Made by a program: the position numbers and the translations under genes
The notes under the pieces: generated by a model
The model's database searches: none
What the model saw: only the letters and a program-made list of their open reading frames with translations
What the model was told of the DNA's origin: nothing
Assembly (NCBI RefSeq): GCF_024611995.1
Contig: NZ_CP102509.1
Location: forward strand, 7,626,001 to 7,690,000
From: Streptomyces sp. NBC_00162
Lineage (GTDB): Bacteria > Actinomycetota > Actinomycetes > Streptomycetales > Streptomycetaceae
Direction: 5' to 3'
DNA: 64,000 bases
In this document: positions 51,572 to 62,288 of the stretch, in pieces
Layout of the letters: each line of letters starts with the position of its first letter
How positions within the stretch are numbered: the first letter of the stretch is position 1

Positions 51572-52297
51572 TCAAACCGGCACGGACACGAACGTCTTGC
51601 CCGCCTCGTTCTCGACCAGGACCGCCTTCACGTTCGCCGGATCGACGGCCGCCGAGCCGTCCAGCGACGCGCCCTTGGCCTGGCCGTTCTCCTGGCTGCC
51701 CACCACCCAGCCACCCGCGGTGGTGCGCGTGCCGTCCTTGGCGACCACAACCAGCCGGCACCGCTCGCCCGGCGGCACCCCCGTGACGGCGGCGTTCACC
51801 CGCACCCACTGGGCCGCGGGGGTCATCTGTACGGTCATCCGCGCGCCCGTGCCCGGATCGGTCGCGGAAGCCACCTTGGTCCCGGGGACGTGCGACGAAG
51901 GAGCCGTCGACACCGTCGGCGAGGGCTGGGGCAGCGCGACCGCCCCCGAATCACCGGCGCCCAGCTGAGACCCGGCCCAGAACACGGCGGCCAGCGAAGC
52001 CGCCGCGGCCAGTCCCGCGAGCCCCGCCCGCCGGCGCTGCTCACCGGCCCGCTCACCGCGCATCTGCCGCAGGGTGCGCTGGAGCAACAGGTCTCCGCCC
52101 TGCGGCGGCCCGTCGAGGAACGCCTCCTCGGGCACCTCACCCAGCGCCGCCTCCATCTCGCGCAACGCGGCCACCTCCTCCCGGCACTGCACGCACCCGC
52201 TCATGTGTTCCTCGACCCGGCGGACCTCCGTGTCGTCCAGGACGCCGAGCACGTACGGGCCGAGCTGTTCTTCCTCCTCGTGCCGCTGCCGGTTCAT
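51572..52297 (-). CDS. Zinc-finger (ZAS) anti-sigma factor
   Basis: A 241-residue anti-sigma factor. The N-terminal ZAS motif is H-x3-C-x2-C (EEHMSGCVQC near residues 30-39), one transmembrane helix lies near residues 90-110 (AGLAGLAAAASLAAVFWAG), and an extracytoplasmic RskA-like C-terminal domain follows (GTRTTAGGWVVGS). ATG 52297 overlaps the sigma factor stop (ATGA). Its own TGA falls in the end sequence of the TnpB element, so the last codons may have been changed by the insertion. Confidence 0.9.
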   Translation of the reverse strand: MNRQRHEEEEQLGPYVLGVLDDTEVRRVEEHMSGCVQCREEVAALREMEAALGEVPEEAFLDGPPQGGDLLLQRTLRQMRGERAGEQRRRAGLAGLAAAASLAAVFWAGSQLGAGDSGAVALPQPSPTVSTAPSSHVPGTKVASATDPGTGARMTVQMTPAAQWVRVNAAVTGVPPGERCRLVVVAKDGTRTTAGGWVVGSQENGQAKGASLDGSAAVDPANVKAVLVENEAGKTFVSVPV

Positions 52298-52905
52298 GCC
52301 ACCACCTCACGCAGTCCGGCGGGCTGCTGGGGCGGCCTGCCCGATCGTTTGCCTTGTCTGGAACCGCTGTCCCCGGCGCTGTTGTCCCGGAAGACGTCGC
52401 GCAGGGCCTTGAGCGCGTAGTGCGAACGCGATTTGACCGTCCCGGCCGGGATGCCGAGGCTGTCGGCGGCCTCCGAGACGCTGAGCTGCCGGTAGTACAA
52501 CTCCCGCAGCACGTCCCGGTGTTCTGGCGACAGCTGGTCCAGTGCGCCCAGCACCGTCATCGTGTCCACCACGGAATCCGCGTGGTCCGCCTCCACCGGG
52601 GGAGTGGCGGCGACCCCGGAGACCTCCGGCGGCCGGGCGGCCTTGGCCCGGTACCGGTCGGTGATGATGTTGCGGGCCACCGTGAGCAGCCAGCCGCGTA
52701 CCGACCCCTTTCCGTTCACCAGGATCTCGGAGTGCCGCCAGGCCCGGATCAGCGTCTCCTGGACGATGTCCTCGGCGGCGGCCCGGTCTCCGGTCAGCCG
52801 GGTGGCGTACGCGAGCAGGGCGTGGCCGTGCTCCTCGTACACCGACTTGATCAATGCCTCATCGGTCGAGCCCCGCCGAGTGCGGGGCCACAGTGGTCCG
52901 GCCAT
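52294..52905 (-). CDS. ECF sigma factor (SigL-like)
   Basis: A 203-residue ECF sigma factor with region 2 (YEEHGHALLAYATRLTGD, EDIVQETLIRAWRH) and region 4 (LSPEHRDVLRELYYRQ, IPAGTVKSRSHYALKALRD). ATG 52905 has a GGAGAGGGTGAG leader and gives the standard length; a longer frame to 52974 is less likely. Coupled with its ZAS anti-sigma factor, as in SigL/RslA pairs. Confidence 0.92.
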   Translation of the reverse strand: MAGPLWPRTRRGSTDEALIKSVYEEHGHALLAYATRLTGDRAAAEDIVQETLIRAWRHSEILVNGKGSVRGWLLTVARNIITDRYRAKAARPPEVSGVAATPPVEADHADSVVDTMTVLGALDQLSPEHRDVLRELYYRQLSVSEAADSLGIPAGTVKSRSHYALKALRDVFRDNSAGDSGSRQGKRSGRPPQQPAGLREVVA

Positions 52906-53059
52906 CTCACCCTCTCCGTCTTCCTCGCTTACGTGGTGCGGTCGGAACACGCCGCCCGTACGGACCCGGTTCACGTGACGTGCGTCACTTTCGCGTTGCG
53001 CCCGCCTTGCGTTGCGCCCGTGTTGAGCTCGCGTCGCGCCCGGGCCGTGCCGGCGCCCC

Positions 53060-54058
53060 TCACATCCGGCAGTCGCGGCCCTCGTTGAGGCAGGCCACGA
53101 CCCCGGCCATCTGCCGCTCGGTCATCGCGTTCACGAACATGCCGTGGTCCGTCTTGGGGCTGTGCCGCTGCTCGGGAAAGGAGTCCAGCGCCATGGGGGC
53201 GCCCGCGGGGACCTCGTAGGAGAGGGAGAGGCGCAGTTCGGGCACCGGGAAGGTGCCCCGCGGGCAGACGCCGTCGGCCGCGGGGAACTTCAGGTGCGAA
53301 CGGTGTCCCTCGCCCGCGGTGTCCAGACCGTTCCAGCAGCTCGGAAAGACCAGGGTGCGCGTGACGCGGTCGCCCTCGGGGCAGCGCGGATAGCGGGTGG
53401 TGGGCCGGTCCGGAGCGCCCGAACAGCCCCAGCGGGCCCGGACTTCGGCGTCGCTGGCCGCCGTGTAGGCGACGGCGTCCCCGGTCATCCCGCGCAGGAA
53501 GCGCGGCATCGCCACCACCTTGCTCACCGGACTGCCGCGGAACTCCACCCGGACCGAGGCCTCCGGCAGGATCGCCCCGGCGTTGCCGTGGCCTGCCGAG
53601 CCCTCGTGCGGGCGCGAGCCGGGCCGGTCCGTCCGCCGCAGGACGGGCCAGTAGTACGTCGACCGGTCGCCGCCGCGGCAACTGGTCGCGGCCGCGTCGA
53701 GGGAGGCGTCGGTCGACATCGCGTCCGTGGACAGGTTCCCCACGTACGCGTGGGTGTGGTGGGCGCCCGCCCGCAGTCCGGGCGAGACCACCAGGTTGTC
53801 CTCGTTGTAGTGGCCCTCCTCGTTGCGGCCGCAGTCCATCACCACCGAGCCGGCCGAACCGTCGGGCCCCTGGGCCGGGATGGGCTCGGATATGCGCGGA
53901 ACGTCTTGTATGTCCACGTAGTCGGAGGGTGCCGGACGGGCGCCCGCCGCCCCCCGGTGCGGACCGGCCGCTCGCGAGGCCCCCAGGACGGCGGCGAGCA
54001 GCCCGCCGCCCAGGACCAGGCAGATGACGAGAGTGAGCAGTCGGCGTTCTTTCCCCAT
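53060..54058 (-). CDS. DUF1996-domain secreted protein
   Basis: A 332-residue protein with an N-terminal membrane/signal segment (LLTLVICLVLGGGLLAAVLG) and the DUF1996 pattern: HHTHAYVGN early and FPSCWNGLDTAGEGHRSHLKFP late, ending CLNEGRDCRM. The family occurs in actinobacteria and fungi; function is not established, some members are linked to extracellular polymer binding. ATG 54058 fits the signal segment; a longer open frame upstream lacks support. Confidence 0.85.
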   Translation of the reverse strand: MGKERRLLTLVICLVLGGGLLAAVLGASRAAGPHRGAAGARPAPSDYVDIQDVPRISEPIPAQGPDGSAGSVVMDCGRNEEGHYNEDNLVVSPGLRAGAHHTHAYVGNLSTDAMSTDASLDAAATSCRGGDRSTYYWPVLRRTDRPGSRPHEGSAGHGNAGAILPEASVRVEFRGSPVSKVVAMPRFLRGMTGDAVAYTAASDAEVRARWGCSGAPDRPTTRYPRCPEGDRVTRTLVFPSCWNGLDTAGEGHRSHLKFPAADGVCPRGTFPVPELRLSLSYEVPAGAPMALDSFPEQRHSPKTDHGMFVNAMTERQMAGVVACLNEGRDCRM

Positions 54059-54183
54059 GGCGGTCACGGTCGCCGGTGGCGCCACCGACGTCAACCTGGC
54101 ATCCGGATGGCGAACGGCGCCGCCCGCTCCGTGGCGCGATGCCTGCTTGCCGGTCCGGGCGCCGACCGCGCACAGTACGGCGT

Positions 54184-54957
54184 ATGACACCCGCGATGAC
54201 GCCCGCCGAGCTGCTGCACGCCTTCGCCCGCACCCGCGCCTCGCTCGACGGCGCCGAGGTGACCTTCTGGTGGTCGGGCGACGTCTACACCTGGGCCCCC
54301 GGTGAGCCCCATCAGCGCCTCTTCGGCTTCGAAGGGCTGAATGTCGCCCGGCTCGTCACGGACGGGGAGGGGGGCGGCTATCAGCTGCTGTCCAGGGAAG
54401 CCGCCTTCTACCTGGACCCCCTGACCCGGGAGATCCTGGACACCTGGCAGGGCCGGCCGGTGGTCCACGTCTGGAACGATCCGGCCAACCAGAAGTGGCG
54501 GCCCTTCCCGGTCCCCCTGACGGAGCTGGGCGACCAGGTCTGCTTCAGTCTGGAGATCCCGCTGGCCTATCCCTCGCCGTTGCCCGTCGAGGAGTACCCG
54601 GCCAACTCGGCCGACGACACCTACCGGGCGCTGGAGCTCTTCCAGTTCTTCGCGCCCGCCCATGTGCTGTCCACCGAGGCGCCCAGTGTCCCCGCCACGA
54701 TGTCCTGGACCCGGATGTCGCCCTGGCTGCCCTGGATGGAACAGGGGCAGCGCCCCGGCGGCCTCACCTTCCACTGCCGCGGCCGCAAGCTCGGCTCCTA
54801 CGCGGAGGTTCCCGAGCGCACCCGCGCGTACATTGCCGCCCAACACCCTGAATTCGCCCGTTCCCCGGACAAATGGTCCGAGCCGAACGAGACCAGCTGG
54901 ACGTACTTCCGCAAGCTCTTCCCGCCCCGCGGGATCGGCGGCGCCCCTACCCCCTGA
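54184..54957 (+). CDS. DUF1838-domain protein
   Basis: A 257-residue protein. WWSGDVYTWAPGEPHQRLFGFEGLNVAR and FYLDPLTREILDTW are the conserved DUF1838 blocks; the family's role is unknown. No signal peptide. ATG 54184 or ATG 54196 could start it. Divergent from the DUF1996 gene with 125 bases between. Confidence 0.82.
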   Translation: MTPAMTPAELLHAFARTRASLDGAEVTFWWSGDVYTWAPGEPHQRLFGFEGLNVARLVTDGEGGGYQLLSREAAFYLDPLTREILDTWQGRPVVHVWNDPANQKWRPFPVPLTELGDQVCFSLEIPLAYPSPLPVEEYPANSADDTYRALELFQFFAPAHVLSTEAPSVPATMSWTRMSPWLPWMEQGQRPGGLTFHCRGRKLGSYAEVPERTRAYIAAQHPEFARSPDKWSEPNETSWTYFRKLFPPRGIGGAPTP

Positions 54958-55288
54958 CGAGCCGCGGGGGGAGGGGCAGGGAGCGGACAAGGGTTTTCCC
55001 CGTATCGAGTTCATCGCCGTGTTGCCTACTGTCTGCCCACCGGCGATCTTCCCCTGACCCGGCGGCCGACACGCCAACCCCACATGGCATGATGCCGTCC
55101 CACCAGGGGGAATCTTCGGTACCGCCGTTGCCCTGCCCCGCCGTCGAGGCCGGGGCAACGTGGCGCGCGGCGGCGGCCGGGACGAGTTCGACCAGCTCGC
55201 TCCCGGCCCCGCGGCCGCCGGTCACCTCCCACACTGCACTGATCGGCCGCTCCGGCCTGCCCGGAACCGGCCCGCGAAAGGGAACTTC
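54958..55288. other. Intergenic region before the subtilisin gene
   Basis: About 330 bases with no gene I can support. GCCCCG (55136-55141) and CGGGGC (55151-55156) form a small hairpin. A GAAAGGGA ribosome site (55276-55283) precedes the GTG start. Confidence 0.45.
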
Positions 55289-57079
<1,791 letters not shown>

Positions 57080-57101
57080 TCCGTCCGCACCCGGACCGGA
57101 T

Positions 57102-57125
57102 CTCCCCCAGCTGACGCTGGGAGGT
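57102..57125. repeat. Streptomyces-type short intergenic hairpin repeat
   Basis: CCCAGC-TGAC-GCTGGG with flanking CTCC and AGGTGCCCCC. This CCCCCAGC...GCTGGGAGGTGCCCC element recurs between genes in many Streptomyces. Confidence 0.55.
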
Positions 57126-57181
57126 GCCCCCGGTCCCAACTCGGCCTGACGGGCCGATAGTACGGACCAACCCCACCCCGC

Positions 57182-57224
57182 GGGCCCGCCGATACACCGT
57201 GTATCGGCGGGTCCGACGGCTTTT
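57182..57224 (+). terminator. Rho-independent terminator of the protease gene
   Basis: A 15-bp stem (57182-57196 with 57200-57214, one G-U) with a 3-base loop, then TTTT at 57221-57224. Confidence 0.85.
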
Positions 57225-57341
57225 CCCGTCACCTGGCTGATTTCTGCGTCACAATCCGTGTTCACCCGGCATCCGACCTCGTATTGTCGCGTCTCACAGG
57301 AATGGCACAGGAGCTGGGGATCGAGAGGCTGGTGGCTGTGC

Positions 57342-60125
57342 GTGGTGGCGGCGACGGGGAACGCTGACACAAGTGTCGGACAGGACGAACTGGTCAAAGC
57401 GGTCGACCGTGCGCTGATCTCGCACGGCCGGGCTCTGCTCACCGGCCCGGCCGGCGCGGGCAAGACGGAGGTCGTCCGCGCGGTCGCCGCTGCCGCCGAG
57501 TCCCGGCGCGAGACCGTGCTGCGCCTCGCACCGGAGGCCGCCGACCAATGGATACCCGAGGCCTCCGCCGCGGCCCTCCTGGCCACCGTCCCAGGCGCCG
57601 CCCTCGAACAACTCTCCGGACCCCAGCGCACCGCCATCGCCCTGCTGTGCCGCGAGACGGACGCCCCCCGCGCCGGCCGCGACCACGTCGCGCTGCGCCT
57701 CGCCGTCGTCGAGGTCCTCCGTACCCTCGCCGCCCGCCACCCCGTCCTGCTCGTCATCGACAACGCCCAGTGGCTCGACGCCGAGAGCACCGACCTGCTG
57801 CGCTTCGCCCTGCGCCTCACCCCGCCCCGGGTCCGCGTCCTGGTCGCCGAATGCGTCCAGGGCGGCGCACCGGTCGGCGAACCCCTCTGCGGTACCGGCA
57901 CCCCCGCGATCCGGGTACCCCCGCTCGGCGCCGACGAGATCGCCGAACTCCTCGTCCGCCACGGCCTGCCCGCCCGCCTCGCCGGCCGCATCCACCAGGC
58001 CAGCGGCGGCAACCCCCGCCTCGCCCTCGCCCTCGGGCACTCCCTCGCCGAAGCCGCCGGCGCCCGCGACGGCGGCGCCCACCACGCCGACACCCTGCCC
58101 GTCTCCGGACAGGCCCGCGAGGTGGCCCGCAGACTGCTCGCCGAGGCTCCCGCCCAGGCTCGGCGCACCCTGCTGCTCGCCGCCTTGGCCGCCCGCCCCA
58201 CCACCGCCCTGCTGCGCCGGGCCGGACGCCCCGACGCCGAGGCGGAGTTGGCCGAGGCGGAACGGGCCACGCTCGTCAGGGTGGCGGAGGACGGCAGCGT
58301 GGAGTTCACCGCCGGCGCCCTGCCCACCGCGCTCGCCGCCGACGCGGGCTGGCCCGAGCGCTCCGCCGCTCACGCCGCGCTCGCCGAGGCCGTCGACGAC
58401 CCCGTGCAGGCCGTACGCCACCGCGCGCTGGCCGTGGACACCCCCGACCAGTGGCTCGCCGCGGAGATCACCGAGGCCGCCGCCGTCTGCCGCCGCCTCG
58501 GCCAGCGGGCCCTCGCCGCCGAACTCGGCCTGCTCGCCGCCGAACGTACGCCCTCCCACCTGGCCGGGGAGGAACTCGCCCGCCTCGTCAACGCCGCCGA
58601 GGACGCCGGCTGGGCGGGCCGCGCCGACCTCGCGCGCCGCGCCACCCGGGCCGTCCTGGCCCGTGACGCCTCGCCCGCCAGCCGGGTCCGGGCCCGGCTC
58701 GCCGTGATAGACGCCGCCGGGCAGGCACTGGGCGCCCTCGACGAGACCTTCGCGTACGCCATGGCCGACGCCGCCGGGGACCCCTCGCTCGAGGCCGCCG
58801 TCCAGCTGCGGATCGCCTGGAAGCACAACCTCAGCGACGGCGACCCCGTCCGCTCCCGCGACGCCGCGGCCCGGGCCGGAGCCCTTGCCGCACTCGGCGG
58901 TGACCAGGTCGCCGAGGCCATGGCCCTGACCGTACGGGCCCGCATGGGCCGCATCCTCGGGGACCCCGGCGCCGAGGCGATCCTCGCCGAGGCGCTCGCC
59001 CTGCCCGCGCCCGAAGTACCGCTCGGCATGCGCAACGCGCCCCAATACCTCGCCGTGCGGCACGCACTCTTCGACGACCGCCTGGACGACGCCCGCAAAC
59101 AGCTGATGGTCCTGCTGCCCGCCGTCCAGCGCACCGGCTCCGCCGAGGACGTCTTCGAGGTCCTGCGCAGCCTCACGGAGGTCGAACTGCGCAGCGGCCG
59201 GTGCACGGCAGCCTCCGCCCGCGCCCGCCAGGCCCTGGAGCTGACGATCGAGGCGGGCCTCTCGCCGGGCCCCGCCTGGTACGTCGCCGCGATGGCCGAG
59301 GCCACCGGCGGCAGCTTCGGCCGCGCCGCCGGATACGCCCGGCGCGGCATCCAGGCCTCGCACGAGGAGCACGACCAGGTCTTCCTCTCCCGCAGCCTGC
59401 ACGCGCTCGGCCTGGTCGAACTGGCCACCGGGGAGGCGGCGAAGGCCGTCGCCACCCTGCGCCGGGTCGCCGAACTCGAGGCCGCCCAGAAGGTGGTGGA
59501 CCCCTCGATCCTGCGCTGGCACGGGGAGCTGGCCGAGGCCCTGGTCGCCGCCGACGCAACCGACGAGGCCGCCCGGCTGCTCGACTCCGTACGCAGCGTC
59601 GCCCGCGGCCTCGGCCGCACCGGGGTCGTCGCCGCCCTCGACCGGGCCCGCGGCCTGTGCCTGTCCGCACAGGGCGAGGCGGACGCCGCCGTCCAGCTCC
59701 TGGAGGCCACGGCGCAGCGGTTCGAAACCCTGCGACTGCCGCTGGAGAGGGGCCGCACGCTGCTCGCGCTGGCCCGGGTGGAACGCCGCCGCCGCCGGCG
59801 CGCACCCGCCCGCGTCGCGCTCCTGGCCGCGGCCGAGGTGTTCGAGCGGGCCGGAGCCACGCCGTGGACCGAGCTCGCCCGGGAGCCCGCTGCGGGCGAC
59901 GGAGGCCGTACGGAGGCGGCGACGGCCGCCGCGCTGACCGAGGCCGAGACCCGGCTCGCGCTGCTCGTCAGCCAGGGGGCCAGCAACCAGGAGGCCGCGG
60001 CGAAGCTGTTCCTCAGCGTCAAGACGGTGGAGGCACGGCTGACCCGCATCTACCAGAAGCTCGACGTACGCTCGAGGGCCCAGCTCGCCACTGCCCTGGC
60101 CACCGCACTGCGCGCCACTCGCTGA
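57342..60125 (+). CDS. LuxR-family regulator with AAA/NACHT-like ATPase (LAL type)
   Basis: A 927-residue regulator. N-terminal P-loop ATPase with Walker A GPAGAGKTE (near residue 30) and Walker B VLLVIDNAQWLD, a long TPR-like helical middle (about 300-830), and a C-terminal LuxR helix-turn-helix (ASNQEAAAKLFLSVKTVEARLTRIYQKLDV). This is the LAL/MalT-like layout. GTG 57342 is chosen where conserved sequence begins; in-frame GTG 57258 would add an atypical Trp-rich leader. Targets unknown; no neighbouring biosynthetic cluster in the window. Confidence 0.85.
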   Translation: MVAATGNADTSVGQDELVKAVDRALISHGRALLTGPAGAGKTEVVRAVAAAAESRRETVLRLAPEAADQWIPEASAAALLATVPGAALEQLSGPQRTAIALLCRETDAPRAGRDHVALRLAVVEVLRTLAARHPVLLVIDNAQWLDAESTDLLRFALRLTPPRVRVLVAECVQGGAPVGEPLCGTGTPAIRVPPLGADEIAELLVRHGLPARLAGRIHQASGGNPRLALALGHSLAEAAGARDGGAHHADTLPVSGQAREVARRLLAEAPAQARRTLLLAALAARPTTALLRRAGRPDAEAELAEAERATLVRVAEDGSVEFTAGALPTALAADAGWPERSAAHAALAEAVDDPVQAVRHRALAVDTPDQWLAAEITEAAAVCRRLGQRALAAELGLLAAERTPSHLAGEELARLVNAAEDAGWAGRADLARRATRAVLARDASPASRVRARLAVIDAAGQALGALDETFAYAMADAAGDPSLEAAVQLRIAWKHNLSDGDPVRSRDAAARAGALAALGGDQVAEAMALTVRARMGRILGDPGAEAILAEALALPAPEVPLGMRNAPQYLAVRHALFDDRLDDARKQLMVLLPAVQRTGSAEDVFEVLRSLTEVELRSGRCTAASARARQALELTIEAGLSPGPAWYVAAMAEATGGSFGRAAGYARRGIQASHEEHDQVFLSRSLHALGLVELATGEAAKAVATLRRVAELEAAQKVVDPSILRWHGELAEALVAADATDEAARLLDSVRSVARGLGRTGVVAALDRARGLCLSAQGEADAAVQLLEATAQRFETLRLPLERGRTLLALARVERRRRRRAPARVALLAAAEVFERAGATPWTELAREPAAGDGGRTEAATAAALTEAETRLALLVSQGASNQEAAAKLFLSVKTVEARLTRIYQKLDVRSRAQLATALATALRATR

Positions 60126-60171
60126 GCCCGCGGGGCGGGGCGCGCAGTGCGGGGCCGGGGGCGGGAGCCGG

Positions 60172-61092
60172 TCAGCAGCTCAGGTTGTTGCCCGGTGTGA
60201 CGCCCAGCAGCTGGGTGAAGCTCTGGTACTTCGAGATCCGGCTCTGGACCTGCGCGGGGTTGCCGCCGTTGCACTCCAGGGAGCCGTTGATGGAGCGGAT
60301 GGTCTCGCCGAAGCCCGCGCCGTTCACCATGGCGGCGTGTGCGGTCATCGTGCCCGGGCCGTTCTGGGTGTTCCAGTACCAGAGCGCCGTCTTCATGGCG
60401 ATCGCCGGGTCCTGCTCCACGAGGTACGGGTTGCCGAGGAGGTTGATGCCGAGCGCGTCACCGGCCGCCTTGTAGTTGAAGTTCCAGCTCAGCTGGATCG
60501 GGCCGCGCCCGTAGTACGCGGCCTGGCCGGCCGGACAGCCGTAGGGCTGGCTCGCGTCGCAGTAGTGGGGGTAGTTGGCCGTGTTCTGCTCGACGATGTG
60601 GACGAGTCCGCCGGTCTCGTGCGAGACGTTCGCGAGGAAGGCGGCCGCCTCGCGCCGCTTGACGGTGTCGTCACCGGTGTTGGCGAAACCCGGGTACGCG
60701 GACAGGGCCGACACCAGGCCGTTGTAGGTGTAGAAAGGGTTCCGGTTCGGGAACATCTGGTTGAACTGGGCCTCGGAGACCACGAATCCGGACGGGTTGC
60801 CCGGACCCGGGTCCGTGCCCCCGCCCCCGCAGGCGCCCTGGTCGGACCACACGCCCCACTCCCCGGTGGTCCCGGGCGTCTCGCCCTGGGTCCACCACTT
60901 GGCCTGCCAGTTGTGCCCGTTGTACGAGGCGCTCATGCCGCCCGTGTAGACGGCGGACGCGGTCCAGCCGCCGGCGCAGGGGGCCGCCGCGGAGGCGGGG
61001 GAGGAGGGGAGGACGAGGGTGAGACCGAGGCCTGCCGTGACGGTCGCGGCGGCGGCCAGCGAGAGCACACGGCGACGAAGCGCACGTATCAC
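60172..61092 (-). CDS. GH19 chitinase with CBM5/12
   Basis: A 306-residue secreted chitinase: signal peptide to about residue 36, a CBM5/12 chitin-binding domain (WTASAVYTGGMSASYNGHNW ... GEWGVW), a Gly/Pro linker, and a GH19 catalytic domain with the acid Glu in ANVSHETGG and the YYGRGPIQLSWNFNY motif. It resembles the plant-type family 19 enzymes (ChiF/ChiG) of Streptomyces. GTG 61092 start with AAGGAG upstream. Its promoter has a chitinase-type repeat, so induction by chitin oligomers under DasR or a similar regulator is likely. Confidence 0.94.
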   Translation of the reverse strand: MIRALRRRVLSLAAAATVTAGLGLTLVLPSSPASAAAPCAGGWTASAVYTGGMSASYNGHNWQAKWWTQGETPGTTGEWGVWSDQGACGGGGTDPGPGNPSGFVVSEAQFNQMFPNRNPFYTYNGLVSALSAYPGFANTGDDTVKRREAAAFLANVSHETGGLVHIVEQNTANYPHYCDASQPYGCPAGQAAYYGRGPIQLSWNFNYKAAGDALGINLLGNPYLVEQDPAIAMKTALWYWNTQNGPGTMTAHAAMVNGAGFGETIRSINGSLECNGGNPAQVQSRISKYQSFTQLLGVTPGNNLSC

Positions 61093-61143
61093 GTAACTAC
61101 TCCTTCAGTGGGGGGAGTTGCCGTGGGGGCGGCAACAGTGCCC

Positions 61144-61183
61144 ACTGAAGCGAAATGGTATGGACCTGTCAAGGTCTAGACCA
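61144..61183 (-). promoter_or_regulatory. Chitinase promoter with DasR/chi-type repeat
   Basis: On the minus strand TGGTCTAGACCT (61183-61172) overlaps the -35 TTGACA (61172-61167), which is 17 bases from a -10-like TTCAGT (61149-61144). A decayed second repeat (AGGTCCATACCA) lies over the spacer. This copies the direct-repeat design of Streptomyces chitinase promoters and fits a DasR-responsive site. Confidence 0.75.
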
Positions 61184-61256
61184 AACGAAACGCGCCGACG
61201 CGGCCTGCCGCGTCGGCGCGAAACGAGAGACCGGAGGACCGGGAGGGCCCGGGGGA

Positions 61257-61670
61257 TCAGCTGCCGGCGGAGAGGTTGCCGGAGAGGATCGGGATGTTGC
61301 TGAGGATGTGCGAGGCCGAGTCGTCGCCCTTCGCCTGGGTGGAGTTCTCGGCGCACTGCTGGTTCTGCGGGTTGGCCAGCACGTTGACGTCCTGGACGCC
61401 GACGTTGGCGATCAGCGCGAAGAGGGACTGGGCGTTGACCTTGGCCGGCAGGCCGATGCAGAGCTTGTTGACGGAGCCCTGGACCAGGCTCGCCTGCGGG
61501 CTCAGCGCGCCCTTGGTCTCCTGGTTGCCGTAGATCTGCGCGGCGCCGTTGCCGTTGACGGTGTTGACGCCGTTGTCGTTGCCGATCGCCATCGCCGGGG
61601 TGGCCACAGCGGCGCCGGCACCCAGCACGGAGGCGGTGACCGCGGCGGTGGCCATGAACTTCTTGAGCAT
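61257..61670 (-). CDS. Rodlin
   Basis: A 137-residue secreted protein: signal peptide (MLKKFMATAAVTASVLGAGA...), then IGNDNGVNTVNGNGAAQIYGNQETKG and LVQGSVNKLCIGLPAKVN, VQDVNVLANPQNQQCAENSTQAKGD. This is the rodlin (RdlA/RdlB) pattern, proteins that arrange chaplin fibrils into the rodlet layer of aerial hyphae and spores. ATG 61670 has AAGGATCC upstream. Only one rodlin gene is here, whereas many species have a divergent rdlA/rdlB pair. Confidence 0.92.
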   Translation of the reverse strand: MLKKFMATAAVTASVLGAGAAVATPAMAIGNDNGVNTVNGNGAAQIYGNQETKGALSPQASLVQGSVNKLCIGLPAKVNAQSLFALIANVGVQDVNVLANPQNQQCAENSTQAKGDDSASHILSNIPILSGNLSAGS

Positions 61671-61841
61671 GTGGGGGATCCTTCTGTCGCGCTGTCGCAT
61701 GAGATGGCTGCCCTCGGCGGGGGCGAGCTGATCAACTGCTTCCGGCGCTGGTGGTTATCCCCACTCACCCGTGTGGCTCAATGGCGGAGCGGCCCGGTCC
61801 CGCCGCCGTGACGGCGAGACTGAGCTCCTCGTGTCCGAGGG

Positions 61842-62033
61842 TCAGCCGGTCTTGCGGCGGACCTTCTTGTTCTTGCCGCCGGGGCCGCTGCTGGCACCCT
61901 GGACCTTCGCGCGACTCTGGTGCGCCTGCTGGGACTGGGCATTCGCGGCGTTGCGCTCCAGCGCCTCCCGGAACTTTCGCTTGGCCTCCTCGGCCGGGGA
62001 TTCGTCCTGCGGGGTCTCTGCTTCGTCTGCCAT
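61842..62033 (-). CDS. DUF5302-family small protein
   Basis: A 63-residue, highly charged protein: acidic N terminus (MADEAETPQDESPAEEAKRK), a helix (FREALERNAANAQSQQAHQ), and a basic tail (GKNKKVRRKTG). It matches the small actinobacterial DUF5302 family of unknown function. ATG 62033 is preceded by GGAGGA. Confidence 0.85.
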   Translation of the reverse strand: MADEAETPQDESPAEEAKRKFREALERNAANAQSQQAHQSRAKVQGASSGPGGKNKKVRRKTG

Positions 62034-62211
62034 GTGTCCTCCTGGGGGTGGTCAAGCGGTTTCAGTCTGTCAGCTGGTGTGCCCGCTGACCAGCGAGTTC
62101 CGCTGGACCGGCTCCTCGGTGCGCGGCCACCAGGTCAGTTCACCTCCAAGGATCGCTTGGAGAGGCCATAAGTTCCGGTGATGGGGTCATAAGGCGATAC
62201 CGGGTGCTGGG

Positions 62212-62230
62212 TAAGGATTGCCTTAGTTTA
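62212..62230. promoter_or_regulatory. Possible DtxR/IdeR-type iron box upstream of the reductase
   Basis: TAAGGATTGCCTTAGTTTA agrees with the degenerate iron-box consensus TWAGGTWAGSCTWACCTWA at 15 of 19 positions and contains the inverted repeat TAAGG-ATTG-CCTTA. It lies 58 bases before the reductase ATG. Confidence 0.5.
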
Positions 62231-62288
62231 GGGTTCCCATTGATCCATCTGTGATCCACCGTGCTGTCGCTCGAAGGGAACCTTTGCC

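Larger units (their letters stand above)
50267..51576 (+). mobile_element. TnpB-only IS200/IS605-type element
   Basis: An intact tnpB without tnpA, a right-end hairpin (51542-51565) and the terminal GGAAGTCAA. The left boundary at a TTGAC is a guess. The right end runs into the stop codon of the anti-sigma gene. Without TnpA it would need help in trans to move. Confidence 0.5.
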
